64,000 bases of DNA from positions 138,404,365 to 138,468,364 of the forward strand of contig JAOWCC010001634.1 in the NCBI GenBank assembly GCA_030867875.1. Reading direction: 5' to 3'. The notes beneath the pieces were generated by a model. It searched no databases and had not been told where the DNA came from. It saw only the letters and a program-made list of their open reading frames with translations. Position 1 is the first letter of the stretch. Every line of letters starts with the position of its first letter. The DNA is from Actinernus sp. WN-2022. Lineage: Eukaryota > Cnidaria > Anthozoa > Actiniaria > Actinernidae. Made by a program: the position numbers and the translations under genes. Of this stretch, positions 1 to 12,800 are shown in pieces.

Positions 1-1685
1 TCAGTTAGTCACTTTTCATACAAAATGTCATAAAAAAGTGCAGCATATTCAGAATGCTCTCATAGTGGATTTTTTTAAAGTTATCGAAAAAATACAAAGC
101 CTGATGAGTCCATAAGCATCCCGTTAATAAAAAGTCGTGTGAAACTCATGTTTCAATTGTAAACCGAAGCCACATCAGCTATTTTTACCAGGCTGTCTGA
201 CGCAGATTCGGCCATTTTCTCTGTATTTGAAACTCCCGCTCAGCAGTTAATGAGCTTGCCGGGTGAGTGACTTCGGCGCTTAATGATACATTTCTTTGAG
301 TCGGGGTGGCGTAGGGTGCCATATTATCTTGCCCTTGCTCTAAGGGTTTTTCTCCGGCTTCCTTCCATCCACAAAAGCTAACACGCTAAATTCCAATTCG
401 ATCTGTGGATTAGCCGGGTCCTGACTTTGATCAGCCGCTATGGTTGTTTCAGATCCTGTTTAGTGTTTTTTGAGCCACTTCGATTCTTTGTTGTCAGGAT
501 TTAGTTAGAAGTTTGTTGTTTGCGTACTCGAATTTTCTTCTACTTCTAGTCGTAAGCTTGTTTAATACTTTAAGATACGCTTTATTAGCTCTTTCGTAGA
601 AGTCTTCTTCCAGATACAATGTTAGTCAGGTGATTCACTTTTCTTTTGCTTTCTTTCAACTCAAGGACAGGACTGCAATATTCTACGTGTGGGAGTACAA
701 ACGCTTTGTAGAGCCCTATATGTAGTTATGATATGAAATCATGTTTGCCGCGTAGCACTAGTAAGTGTAAAGAATGTGGTGTAAAGAATGTGATGTAAAG
801 TGGTAAGCTGTAGTGCTAAGTGTGCACGCCCTACGAGGGAAAGAGAAAAAATATCTGACCCAAGTGGGACTCGAACCCAACGACCTCCAGGTTACATGTC
901 TATCATTATACGTCTGGTGGAACAAATCGTCTAATTCTACGAAGTACTCGATTGGATTATCACGACGAAAGTATGCGAAACATTAAAAGTGGTCACACTT
1001 TTGCGCGTCGTGCTGTAAAAATCACGTAAGCGGAGAAGTGACTTTGCTACTCCATAAGTAAAGCTGCTTGTAAATCACAGGTTGAAAAGTTGCGTTTACA
1101 CTTGCAGATTATTTAATAAAACTCAAAGAAAAGGCCACATTTACATGTGTTTATACACGTTTTGTGCAGACGTAAAGTCCGAATTTTTTTCGTGTTTTCC
1201 TGAATCGAAAACGTGGTAAAGTGCTACTTTACACGCGTTTACCTATATTCAGAAATGCGTGTAAACGTGATATTTACTTACGTTTTTGTGACGGTAAACG
1301 TTTGTAAAGACCGAATTTAATGTAGCTTGAACTTAAAGGAAATTGTAAGTTTACACGGCTTTTCTTACATTTAAAGATAAATAAAATACATGTAAACTTA
1401 TAAGTTTACACGTTTTTATTAAAATAATCATTGTAAACCAAATGTTTTAGTTAAGTATGTTTCAAAGAAAACTTGATGTAAAATAGAACTTTTCTTGCAT
1501 TTTCTAATTCATGAAAATACTGTACAAATTAGACGTTTGTTATTATTTCCTGGTCCCTTATTTCCAGGAAAGAAACAATAACAAAAATCAGAATGCATTA
1601 CCCTGCTTAGATTTCTATAAATCCCTATCTTAATACAAACCACACTCTTGTCGTAATTATATATATCATTGTTTCATTGTATGAA
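1..1685. other. Intergenic, no gene recognised
   Basis: I see no coding region here. Around 1080-1460 the sequence is rich in recurring GTGTAAA / TTTACAC words separated by AT-rich spacers (see findings). A Pol III B-box-like word on the minus strand lies near 866-890, but no matching A box or cloverleaf could be drawn. Confidence 0.5.
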
Positions 1686-2433
1686 CTCATTTAAAGGGAT
1701 ACCCGAGTGAAAAACACATTGGGGCTCAAAAGAATCTTCAACATGTTCTTTGTTCAGAAAATGTATTAAAATTTGATCAAAGGTTTTTAGTATTAAGAAC
1801 GAGCACCTCAAAGTTGGCCCCACGAAGACATGGGCGCCGCCATCTTTGTTTGCATTTACGGAAGTGACGTCACTTCGTCCCACCAGCGTTCTCACTCTCT
1901 CACTTATTAGGTGTTTTTAGGATGATAAACGCCTTAACTGTACCTCACATACATTGTAGTTCTTATACTTATTCAGAAGTCACTCGAGTCTTTTAAGCCA
2001 TGTTGTTTTGCTGTTATTAAATGGCAGTTACGAGACCTTGTTGTTCGTCTGATAATTTCTCGCCTTCCCAATGCTTTTCTTCCTCCTCCCAGTCTTCTGA
2101 ACTTTTCTCATAATGTCGTCTTCATCATAATTCCGGTTTCTGTAAGAATTCCTCTGCAATCTCGATGAAAATATATCCACTTTAATTCCGAGCGTTTGAA
2201 AATCATACAAAGACAAGTAGCCGCGATACGCTGGTGGGACGAAGTGACGTCACTTCCGTAAATGCAAACAAAGATGGCGGCGCCCATGTCTTCGCGGGGC
2301 CAACTTTGAGGTGCTCGTTCTTAATACTAAAAACGTTTGATCAAATTTTAATACATTTTCTGAACAAAGAACATGTTGAAGATTCTTTTGAGCCCCAATG
2401 TGTTTTTCACTCGGATATCCCTTTAAAAATATT
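1686..2433. repeat. Foldback/MITE-like element with ~200-bp inverted arms
   Basis: The left arm (about 1686-1889) is nearly the reverse complement of the right arm (about 2229-2433). Both include the words GCGCCGCCATCTTTG and GAAGTGACGTCACTTC. The ~340-bp centre holds a minus-strand peptide fragment (2216-2028) with an EDDIMRKVQKTGRRKKS segment. A second family member, related in both arm sequence and peptide, occurs at about 45658-45970. This looks like a non-autonomous DNA element; superfamily not determined. Confidence 0.75.
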
Positions 2434-3477
2434 ACAATAAAATGCACAGCATACAAGATCCCGCAGTTATATATTGCACCCATTTTTTTCGATTAGTGTT
2501 CAAGCAAGCATTGTAATTGTCTCTTCGTCTAGGATTAATTTTATTTCTGATACGCTTGTCTTACCGCTCAAAGGGGATATTTTTCGGGCAGAGGGCGTGT
2601 CGACTTCTCCGCCTCAAAACGCTTGACAGCCATCCTCTTGCTTCTCTTGCTCGACTTCAGCAGAACCTTTCTATCCAGTCCCCTCATCATATTATCGACA
2701 CTCTCCGTCCTCCATCATGTATGCCCCGTCGTCAGCAGACTCCCCCAATTCTTCTGAGCTTACGAAGTCCATATTTAATACAGAATGGTACTTGGTGGCC
2801 TGCTCTGGAGTGGTGGTTGAGTTCGCTACTACCTCCAGTTTCTAAAAATAGAAAACAGAACCATGTTTAATTAAATCTATGAAATTTTACTTTTAATCAG
2901 CTCATGATGTTCTCTGAAGGTCTTTTAACTAGCATTCCTAAACCCCAATAGTGCTATTACCGGGAAATCTGAATTAACATGAGCATATTGGATATGTCGG
3001 TATTCCTGTGGTACGTATTTGTAGGTGACGTCACGTACCCGACATGACATATAAATCTAAACTTGAACTATTCGTGTGGCATATATATAGTTTGTTGCTA
3101 AGTGCACAATTACGATCCAGGAAAACATTATTTTAAGCGCGCGTAGGCGGCGTTTGAAATTTCACATGCAAGTGAAATACAAATTAAGCGTGAAATTTCA
3201 AGTTTAAATTAGGGATCAATTTGTCCTCTATGGTATTATATGAATAAATGCCAGGGCTCGTATTTGAGAAAATACAGCTTACATTGTACATGTACTGCAA
3301 TGCATTAACCTCTGCAGTAATTCTGCATTTTCTCAAACAAATGCCCATGTTTTATTTAAAATTTAACCATAATAATATTGATCCAGTTTTTATTAGACAT
3401 TAATATTGTTTCTTGTTGAGAGCATCATTTCTGAAATCCTCACTGGCTCACTGGGAACCAGGAATAAAATATTTATA
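2434..3477. other. Intergenic, no gene recognised
   Basis: There is an open plus-strand frame at 2517-2870, but its composition is not protein-like. The stretch contains an imperfect hairpin around 2976-3050 with a GTGACGTCAC core. Nothing else could be supported. Confidence 0.4.
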
Positions 3478-3594
3478 GGTAATCGCATGGGGCCAAGTAA
3501 AATGAAGGATTAATTTCACATGTTTTTCAACTTTATTTTTGAAGACACAAGTGAAATTAATCCTTAAGCTTACGAGGACCCATGTGATTACTTC
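3478..3594. repeat. Hairpin MITE
   Basis: The arms AGGTAATCGCATGGG...GGATTAATTTCAC and GTGAAATTAATCC...CCCATGTGATTACTT are reverse complements around a short loop. This is a compact foldback element of about 117 bp. Confidence 0.65.
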
Positions 3595-3648
3595 TTAATA
3601 ACAGAGGGCAAACATTTTTGAAAAAATAGTGGCATAAATTGTAATGTG

Positions 3649-3829
3649 TGGTTCCAGAAAATATCCATACCTCACCCACGGAAGGGATTTCAGTTACGAC
3701 CCCCTATCCCCCTGGAATTTCCATTTTTTCCCTGTCATTCCTTGCAATTTTCTGGGTCTCTAAACCCCATACCCCTCTGGAATGTCCAAATCCCTTCCAT
3801 GGGTGGGGTATGGATATTTTTTGGAACAA
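3649..3829. repeat. Hairpin MITE with ~39-bp inverted ends
   Basis: GGTTCCAGAAAATATCCATA at the left and TATGGATATTTTTTGGAAC at the right are inverted copies, continuing into CCCACGGAAGGGA / TCCCTTCCATGGG. The pyrimidine-rich interior has no coding support. Confidence 0.65.
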
Positions 3830-6800
3830 CACAATGTGCATTCTATCTCAAGGGAAAACCGGGTTAGTGTCAAATATCAAACATGCTTGACTAGTTATTA
3901 GTTGGACCAGGCACTGGGGGAATAAAATTTAACAAAATAAGAAAAAATGCCCCACCTGAAAAATTCAAAACTAACTTAGCAACTGAGTTTGTTTGTCGTC
4001 AAAGTTGAACTAAACTAAAACAAGAGCCCATCTGGGCTTTCACTCGGGCCACATGAGATTGAAGATGAAATACACTTTCATTTGAAATCCTCTTAGTAAT
4101 AACCAAAGGGAAGAATTATTAGCAGTCTTTAGGAGTGGCCGGTAGCGCGGTGACTTTCATTCTCTGCTCCCCTAGTATATATATACATGTATGTAATTTA
4201 ATATTTTTGTTTTCTCGTATGTAAATTAAAGTAGTTGATCTTTTATTGAAAACACTACTTATTCATGTGTGTATGTATGTTCAGACTACTATCGTGCAGC
4301 TAGCTAGAGTCTTGAGATATCTGTCAGCAACTCGCAGCTAGTTAATAAATTAGTACTGTTCAGACCTAGTAACTTAGTAGGTTTTACTTTTTGTTTTTCC
4401 GTTCCAGTCGTAAACAGTCCGAGTTTGACCAAAGTGAAACGATCGAGCTGCTCGCGTCCGTAGATATATATTTCTTCGTTTGCACTTTTGACATGATATA
4501 ATTCTTCAAATGGCACCATTGTTTTATTTCTTATGTTTAATAATACAGTTCTCAGCTGTAAATAAAATAGAACATTCTATGGAAGATTTCTTGTCCTAAA
4601 GTTTGGAAACGTAACACATGCATTTGATGCTAGAAAGTTCAGTACTCGCAAGGTCAATTTACTAGTGGCAGTTTACTAGTTTGTACTATCGGCTGTTATG
4701 GAATGGAAACATACTTTCACAGCTTAATATGTATGTCGATTGGTCAGAAGGATATCTTGTTTAAATGCTACGGTCCTTTCGGCATCAGGACATTTTTAAA
4801 CGGGAGTTTTCGTACAGTATTTCAAGCTATGCTGTAGTGCGAGTTCAGTTACGCCACAAATGTCGGTGAAACTAATACCGTGTTCATTATTATCGGTTTT
4901 CTCTATGGGTTCTCATGTATTCAATAATTACTTCTGGAGCTTCATATTTATGTCGATTGGTCACAATGATTTCCTCTTTCAGTTTTTCCCTTTAGTTTGG
5001 ACATTAGGGATATATCCTTGGAGATTTCGTACAGTTTAGCGACCGTTGTGTCGAAAGTAGAAACGTTCGTTTGACATGAAAGTGCGTAAACAAACTGTCA
5101 CAAGCGGTTTCATAGCAGCTCGATGTTTGACTCCCATATAGTCGATGATAACGTATATAGCTTCATATGTACGTCGATTTCTCACAAGGATTTCCTCTTT
5201 CAGTTTTCCTCTCTCTTTGCTGGCAGTTCATGCTTCTTGTTCGGGTAGTTGCCCCACTGAGCCGTAACCACAAAACGAGCACAGCATTTCAGTTGGCATA
5301 CACTGCGTACATCTGCTTAACTAATTAGATTTGTAAAAATCTTAGCGGATCATGTAAATATTCCGCTTGGCTCAAATATGAGGGTTTCTGCCGTCAAAGT
5401 TCATTTTGTGTTTCAGTTTTCCCCATATTAGCAGACTTGTATAATGTCTCGAGCTCTCCGAATCCAGTAGAAAGACTCTGGTTATTCTGTCGTAAAACAT
5501 GGACCTGACCCAAATTTAGGTTGTATTGCATCATTGCCCACGATGGAATAGATTTCTGACAATGACTATTTGAAATTGATATCTCCTTGTCTCGCCTAGT
5601 CTGAGCTTTGAATTTTCTTATCTGAGCGCGCCTGAGGAAATCTAACCTTTGTTTGCGTGACCAGCATAGTGCAATCTGATTGGTTCGAATTTGACCTTTA
5701 ACGCATGCGCAGAAGCCGTCTGACACTGATTAAAAAAAAAAAATTCCACTTGCATTTTAAGACTCGGCGCTGCCACAGGCAGCCCGAGTAATAATCCTCC
5801 AAACATAACTGAATAAGTGCTAAGTTAGCTAAACAATAGTCTAAATCAATCGATGGATCATTTGAATATGAATAGAGTACTACATGCATATGTGAACCTC
5901 TGGGCGTGAATAACTGCCACCTACACATACTATAAACGGAGAGGAGTTACAAAACGTGTGAATCCCCGACTTAGTTGGGACACAAGTTGCTACCAATGAG
6001 GTACAAAATCCCTACAAAGCCTCACATAGCCCAGGGGGGGGGGGGGGGGGGGTTCACATGTACTTTGATGGGTACTGTACATTGCTCTCTGGTTTCGTAT
6101 TCATGAAATGGCCTGAAGATAACAAATGTAGCAATCAGGCAATATTAAGCCTGTCTATTTAGTAGCTTACCGGAAGTATGGACTTATATCTAGCGCCAGA
6201 AGCATGCGAAGACTTCTGGGTAGAGCTGAGACACGAGGTTCACCACCAGTCTATGGTTTTGTGCTTATTCTTTTCATTATTTACTCGCTCAGAAACGACC
6301 TTATTAAATATACTCAAACACAACATAATGTCTAAGATTGTAACTAGATGGTTAATTCGAGTGCCGATGTGTATTTAAGTTGTAATGACTAAATGAGACT
6401 TAACGTTTTCACTCTGCTCGGTCGCAGACATAGCAGTTGGAACCTGGGCCACATGCATATATATATACATTGTTTTTGCACAGTTAGTTCGTCCATGAAA
6501 TACTCATTTACTTTTTGTAAGTATTATTAAGGGATCTACTGATCAACAGATCTACTTGTAGGTAAATTAGGAATTAGGTTGGTCTTGTTTGGACCATTAC
6601 TTTAAAACTGTGTATTAAACTCCAAGGCCAAGCATACCAGCCCATTCACGGTCCAAACGACGTCTTGGTGATCTCTTAGCTTGGTTCCAAAACTCTTAAA
6701 CTAGCTAACCCTCTGTAAATCCATTGAATTCGTAGGAAAAGACCGCTCAGACGCTGCTTCATCGTGAAACCGTTGAACTTGAAGTTTGTTCGACCGCCTA

Positions 6801-7939
6801 AACCTTGCCGCCGAAATTTGATATACATGTACTTATGAACATGCGTCATAGCGTTGCCGCTGACCGATTTACAGTACTGTTTAGTTACCAGTTTCTACTC
6901 GTGTACCAGGGAGCGGACTCTTACGGACTATTTTCATAATATTATTTTGTACTTTAGTATTATTTTTCATTTATTAATACTTAAGCAATTTACATGCTAA
7001 CTTCCTCACAAAGTAGATACTATTTAAAATATTCAACTTCGTAAATGCAAATTAAATCCGCGACTGAGTTGGAATAGACTGCAAACAATATATATAAATC
7101 GCGTTTACAATGTGTTTTCTTAGGTATGTCAAAGCGAAAATTCCAACTTATTTCATGCATTTACACAACCAGGAAATGCGTGAAAACATCAAATCTGTTT
7201 TCGTTTACAGCTAGATCTTTACAAGCTATATCAAATTTAATATTTATATGTCATATTCACCGAACATGATCGATGCATGTTGAGGATTTATTCAAGTTGT
7301 ACAAGGAGAAAATGCGTGTAAATTAAATATTTTCATAACATTTCCTGAACGTATAAAATGCCAAAAAATCTCGGAATTTACACGTTTAAATTCCTTGGCA
7401 GTAAACTATGAATCGTAAACTTTGCATTTACATCAAGTTTTCGCGAATATTTAAAGGCGAAAATTCCATGTTTATTCTGCATTTTCAGTTCTAGTAAACG
7501 CACTAAAATATTAAGTTTATCCAAGTTTTCAACGAGGAAATGTGAAACTTAATGTTAATTTATTTCCATCAAATCTGTGTAAACCTATAAACGCCTAGTT
7601 TACATTTGATTTTAGCAACAGTTAAAATTAGTGTAAACGCAACTTTTCATCCCGTGAATGTCTAATTCAAGTCTCCTATTTTTAACTATTCTTACTTTTT
7701 TTCTAAGCGTTCATAGAATGTTTCTGACTAACAAATCTAGGAATCTGGTTTTATTTCACTGAATTAAAAACGTCATCTGTTTTCACTCCAATGGCGCCAC
7801 ATGTGTCACTTTTCATTTCTGCCATCCGCGCGCTTCACCAAACTCGTCGCGCCTTCGGCGCTCACCGTAAACTAAGGCGAAACGTTTAGCCTCTGGAACC
7901 CAGGGTAACGAGCGTGCAACAGCTGAATAAACAAAAGTA
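3830..7939. other. Repeat-rich intergenic stretch, no gene recognised
   Basis: This is AT-rich non-coding sequence. It contains a G-homopolymer (about 6033-6052) and a poly-A/GC-hairpin repeat tail (5640-5795, listed separately). From about 7000 to 7650 it is a second tract rich in GTGTAAA/TTTACAC words resembling 1080-1460. Short open frames here show no recognisable family. Confidence 0.4.
5640..5795 (+). repeat. Dispersed repeat tail: A-run plus GC hairpin ending in CGAGTAATA
   Basis: An A-run is followed by a short GC-rich hairpin (CGGCGCTGCCACAGGCAGCC) and the end CCCGAGTAATAA. Similar arrangements occur at about 53860-54020, and in inverse orientation at about 13805-13920. Upstream, CCAGCATAGTGCAATCTGAT is also shared with 53860. 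It looks like a short retroelement family. Confidence 0.5.
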
Positions 7940-8431
7940 ATGCTTAGTTTTTCCACTTTTTTGTCAAGTATATTATCAAAAACTAAAGGAGCACATGATA
8001 ACATACTTATTGATTTGGTTGAGTTGGACAGAATTGGGAAAATATTTGTCTCTCGCTCATTTTGTATATACATTTGTACGGACACCACTGCGCACGGTTC
8101 ACTGACCAAACTATTTGACTCTCTTATAATGTCCTTATTTTTATATGGTATTGAAGTATGGGGCTCTGCTTATCAGAACAAATACCTTGAACGTATTGAC
8201 AGGTTTTGTAAACGGACGTTTCGGTTTGGCTATGCTACAAAAAGCATAATTATATCTGATGTAATTAGTAGCTCATATATTAAACTGATTTTTGGAATTA
8301 GGCTGTGGAAAAGAGGCTTGTCTCGTCCCAGCCACGGGTCGAGTTTATTCTTCCCAAAGTCAGCACTGAAATATTTAAAATATCGTTTTTTAACAGATGC
8401 CTTTTTCAATTTATATAAGAAAAATAATTAG
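7940..8431 (+). pseudogene. Non-LTR retrotransposon, reverse transcriptase C-terminal fragment
   Basis: The open frame contains the LFDSLIMSLFLYGIEVWG block and a following RIDRFCKRTFRFGY segment. These are typical of the thumb/C-terminal part of CR1/L2/RTE-type LINE reverse transcriptases. The catalytic FADD region and endonuclease are missing, so the copy is 5'-truncated. It is followed by a duplicated 3' UTR-like segment and TA/ATT microsatellites, as expected for a LINE tail. It is an inactive remnant upstream of the large gene. Confidence 0.75.
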
Positions 8432-8643
8432 CAGAATATTTGTAGCAATTATTATTATATTTTACATTACAATACATTTATTCATCGAGTTATTATTACA
8501 TTTTTCAACAATCGTTTTTAGCAGATGTCTTTTTCAATTTATATAACAAAAATAATTAGCAGAATATTTGTGGCAATTATTATTAAATATTACATTACAA
8601 TACATTTATTCATCGAGTTATTATTTACATAGTTCTATTCTAC

Positions 8644-8680
<37 letters not shown>

Positions 8681-8750
8681 TTATTACATGTAAACTCACA
8701 CGTCTGTTGTGTAGTATTAATAAAGACTATTATTATTATTATTCACACAT
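8386..8750 (+). repeat. LINE 3' tail: ~129-bp tandem duplication, (TA)n and (ATT)n
   Basis: Two tandem copies of a ~129-bp unit begin at about 8386 and 8515; both contain AATAATTAGCAGAATATTTG. A (TA)n run follows at about 8646-8678 and an ATT run at about 8730-8743. The end with a short tandem repeat matches the terminal structure of many LINEs. Confidence 0.7.
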
Positions 8751-8868
8751 CATGACCTGGAGCCAATTCAATATTTTCCCACCCAGCCCTCCCATGTGCA
8801 CTCAGTCAATAAGTACTGTATTCCTCTTTGCCGTTTTAGACGTCGCCGTCCTATGGTTACCGTGAAAA

Positions 8869-9390
8869 CAGCTCAAGCATTCCTCCTTAGAGCCAGAAAT
8901 GAAGTTCATTAATGGAAATGTGATGTCTCTGCTGTAAACAAACATGCAAAGTTCACAATAGGCCTCAATTCCATGGATTCTAAAACATCGTTTGTTATAA
9001 TATGGACTTCACTGCAGCCGTGGGAAAATAACTACTCATTCTGCACAAAGCGATACGTTTGTAGTACTATGAGTTGCCTATTTTGGTCATAGCACGTACT
9101 GTGACCTTCAAATCACTTAATGTTGTAATCTTAGTTGGTTGTAAAATGTTATGATCTCTTCTTTCAATGGTGCAGACTGAAGTATTTCGTTTCGCCGCCA
9201 TCTTTCTATTGTCCAAAGTTATACAAGTACAATCCTTTTGTTCATTAATCCAATCAGAATTCGTGTTTTGAATTGAGGCTCATTTTGCAAGTTTGTTTTC
9301 AACAGTGAACGTTTGAAACGAAGAATGAAATCAAATTTACAATAATGAACTTCATTTCTGTCTCTAGGGAGGAACGTTTGACCAGTTTTA
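8869..9390. repeat. Degenerate inverted-repeat element
   Basis: The left arm has TTAGAGCCAGAAATGAAGTT and the right arm, reversed, has CTAGAGACAGAAATGAAGTT. Both continue for about 100 bp with mismatches (GGCCTCAATT / GAGCCTCAATT). It is an old MITE immediately upstream of the large gene. Confidence 0.5.
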
Positions 9391-9742
9391 CCTGTAAAAA
9401 CAAAGACATTCACGGTGGTCTGTCATTAAAACCGACCAACTACACAGCAAAATTAAACTCAGTTTTCTTGTGACCGGCTGAGTTAAGGCAGACGTCATTT
9501 CTTCGCGCATGCGCAGCTCACACGTTTAACAGCTGACTTGTCGAACCTTTTCCAATCTCGTCCCCAGTGTCCACGCATTTTTCGGCCAGCAGACACCAAA
9601 AGTGAGATTGAACCTTTTCTAGATTTCTTCTGCAAAAGCTTTACAAAAACGATCTCACCTAGTTTGTCCTATATAGAAATAAACACTGTAGCTATTAATT
9701 CCTACTGCGTTGGTTTCTGTTTTATATGCATTTTTCAACCAG

Positions 9743-9883
9743 ACGTAACGTGCTGACTACATACCAGGACTATTACGTCCGTGTGGGGAGGACAACTAGA
9801 GCGTCGACGACACGAAGGACATGTTCACGAACATGTAATGGCTGTTGGTGCTGTTGCTTCTGTGGAAGACATGATGTTTGCAG
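9743..9883 (+). CDS. Exon: EMI-like domain, N-terminal half
   Basis: A strong acceptor (pyrimidine-rich tract ending CAACCAG) precedes a frame starting [15 protein letters not shown] and continuing through a Cys-rich stretch ([11 protein letters not shown]). The NVxT...Y start and the later PVYSCAPGW are EMI-like. The donor is uncertain. GTTGGT after 9883 (phase 2) joins an exon starting 10239; GTAATC after 9887 (phase 0) joins one starting 10258. Both stay in frame. The acceptor implies an upstream exon ending in phase 2, presumably encoding the signal peptide. Confidence 0.6.
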
Positions 9884-12800
9884 GTTGGTAATCCCTATAA
9901 TCATTCAGACAGCACCGTAAGGTAACGTTTTCACTAATGCTGAGCACGAAACACGTCGAGGCATGGAGCAAGAGCATAATCCCCCCACGCACCATGGGTC
10001 CATAAAACAAGTGTGACGAGTTATCGCCAGGTGATTATGCACTGTCAGCTTGCTAGTGCTTCTTACAGTGGCTCATGTCAAGAACTTCAAACATAAACAA
10101 CTAGTATGAAGAGCTTAATGAACCCAGTAGATTATCATGCAGACGCCTAGCTGGATCGTTTTGGGTAATTTGTAAATCATCAGTGTTTACATGCACGTGT
10201 ATCATGTTGTAACTGTACTTTTAATTTGGTGCAAATAGAACGATCACTAACTACAAGTGGGTGACTCGTTATGTGAGTGTCAGACGAACACGTCCAGTTT
10301 ACTCCTGCGCACCAGGATGGTCACAGCAAGGCGACGAGTGTCCTAATCGTGAGTTCAGTCTATCACGACGTATTTCTCGTAAATCTTTATATTTTCTAAA
10401 TAAATAAACTCATGTCAATAAAGTTTCAGATACAGGGGCGTAGCTAGAGTTTGATGTAGGGTGGGGTTCCTAACCGCTCGAGCCGTAAGCGCAAAACAAG
10501 CGCCGTAGGATCGTGACTCGCAGTGCAAGGGTGAGCTGTAAGAGGATTCGGCGGAATGCACTCGAAAAAAAAATGAAAATCTAAGGTCTCGTAAATGGCA
10601 TTTCCTGCATTATGAGAGTAAGAAGCACATGAATGCACACTAGGTCTCTCTTTTTCTTTTTTTCGCATTTTATTTGTTTCATTTTTCTTCTGGCTTGGAA
10701 AAAGGAGAGGTTTCTTTCCTTAGGGAAATGGAGATGGATTTTGGATACCAGGGACCTCCCCCTGGTATCAATCTTGAAAACGAGCCCTATACAGCCACCT
10801 GGAACAGGCACCTCGAATCGCTAACTTTAAAATGAATGCAGGATATTCTCTAGTATTTTGGTGTGTTTTCTCATGTACCATTGGTGTATGGTAAGAGTAT
10901 GTGCATGTAGTGATCCTGTTATAGCATTTTCTTACATTTACTGATAGTTTAATTTTCCTCCTTATAATCAGCTATCTGCTCAGGAGGATGTCAGAATGGA
11001 GGGCGATGCAGTAGTCCTGGAGTGTGTCAGTGTTCAGCTGGGTGGACTGGACCACGTTGTAGAACAAGTAAGTTTCATTAGTCCCATCTTTTTGGTCAAT
11101 TTGTATATTTTTTTAAGGTAATCATACAGTTTCGGGTTCAATTTGGGATTCATGCGGACGAGTGTGTTTTTCAAAGAGGTAATTGTGTGAGCTTCATTCT
11201 GAAGCTTGCGCTTTTGCTTTTGATTTAGAGATTGCCAAATTCCTGATTTTGAGTGCAGTTACGCCTACACTGCACTGCTCTCAGTCAATCGGAATTTAGA
11301 AATATTGTTGAATATATCTAACAATTATTCACCGAAGTGGAGGTGAATAATTGCTTAGTATATACCATACTGCAGATGAATAACGAGCACCAAATAGTTA
11401 TTTTATTTTCTGTCAAATGGACGAAGACTCGCGCGAGGTGATCGCTGCTTCGCTCGGAGGTGACTATGAAATCATATTCACTGTTTGTGTAGTCAATCAG
11501 AGCGCGGGGAAAGTGATATTCACTGGTGTGGTATATACTAAATCATTATACTGGACATGTGAGAGCAAAACAGGTGTAGAAATGAAATCGCACATAAACA
11601 CAGTAATTCCAACTTGAAAAAGCTTTAATTCCTACTCATAACTGAATACCTACAGGTTCAGCTCGTTCCGAGAAACCATGCGGTCAGTCCCCTGTGCACG
11701 GCACATGCTGACGTGATCTTCACATGATGTAATTGCTGCATCATACTTCATCCTATCATCATATTTGTATTCAGGTTTTATGGTTCTTAACGTCATGGGC
11801 CTGCAGTAATTGGCCATTCGCTGTTGCGGTTCCCCTGCCAACCGAATGTATTTTTTTGCTTACGTGTATGTTGTTCCTTTGTATTTAATTATATATATAT
11901 TGTTGGCGAAGCTAATAAAATAAAATAAATAACATCTCAGGTCATGTGATCTCAGGTACGTTACATTTTCGTTACATTATTCAGCCTTGATAATTATTTC
12001 AGACCCAGAATCCCGCACTCTTCAGACTTAACTCCCAGTTGTTGTTTGGTGTAGGAGAGTACTGCTTCACTCTCAGATGGTTGGTCATGTTCCAGTTCTC
12101 GAATGTTAGAGTTACACTTGTGCAACTGCATGGAAACATGCCTTTCCGAAGATCTCCGTAGCAGTAGTCTTGAGTTCCCGCGCCTTTTCGACAGTCTCAC
12201 TTCCCACTAGCAGATCGTCTACGTACAGCCCACGCTCGACCTCAGCAACACACTCCAGTTGTTCATCCCGGCAGGTGTTGAGATGTTGCTGTATCACTCC
12301 CCCGAGTAGAAAGGATGACGGTTCCAACCCGAACAGTGCTCGCGTGAAACGTAGGGTAATCACTCGTCCGGGACGTTCAGTGTCCAACCAAATGGAATCG
12401 AAGCGCGTCTCTATCCTCGGTACGGATACGCACCTGCAAGAAAGCTTTCTTGATGTCGCCCGCCACGGCTACTGCATGAAATCTTCCACGCACCAGAACC
12501 TTCCACAACTGGTTCTGGAGTGACGGTCCGATCTCGAGGCAGTCATTCAGTGAGGGCGCAGAGTCGTTCGCCTTGGCAGAGGCGTCGTAGACAATTCTCA
12601 TCTTAGTTGTCTCCGCGTTCTCCTTTACAACCGCTTTATGAGGGCTATAGAACTCTCTCCCCTCGGCAGGTGTCTCTACCTCTTCCACGACTCCTTCCTC
12701 TAGCTGCTCCCGGATGATAGCATCGTAAGCTTCCAGCCTGTCGGTTCGCTTGAGCCTCTGCACAATCTCTCAAGGTAATGGAGGTTGGTTTCCCTTCCAA

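Noticed and set aside
866..890. Possible tRNA or SINE B box on the minus strand (GGGTTCGAGTCCC)
   Set aside because: No A box at the right distance and no cloverleaf; could be a decayed SINE but not supportable.
2517..2870. 117-codon plus-strand open frame
   Set aside because: No domain, biased Leu/Ser/Pro composition and no splice or conservation support; lies between repeats.
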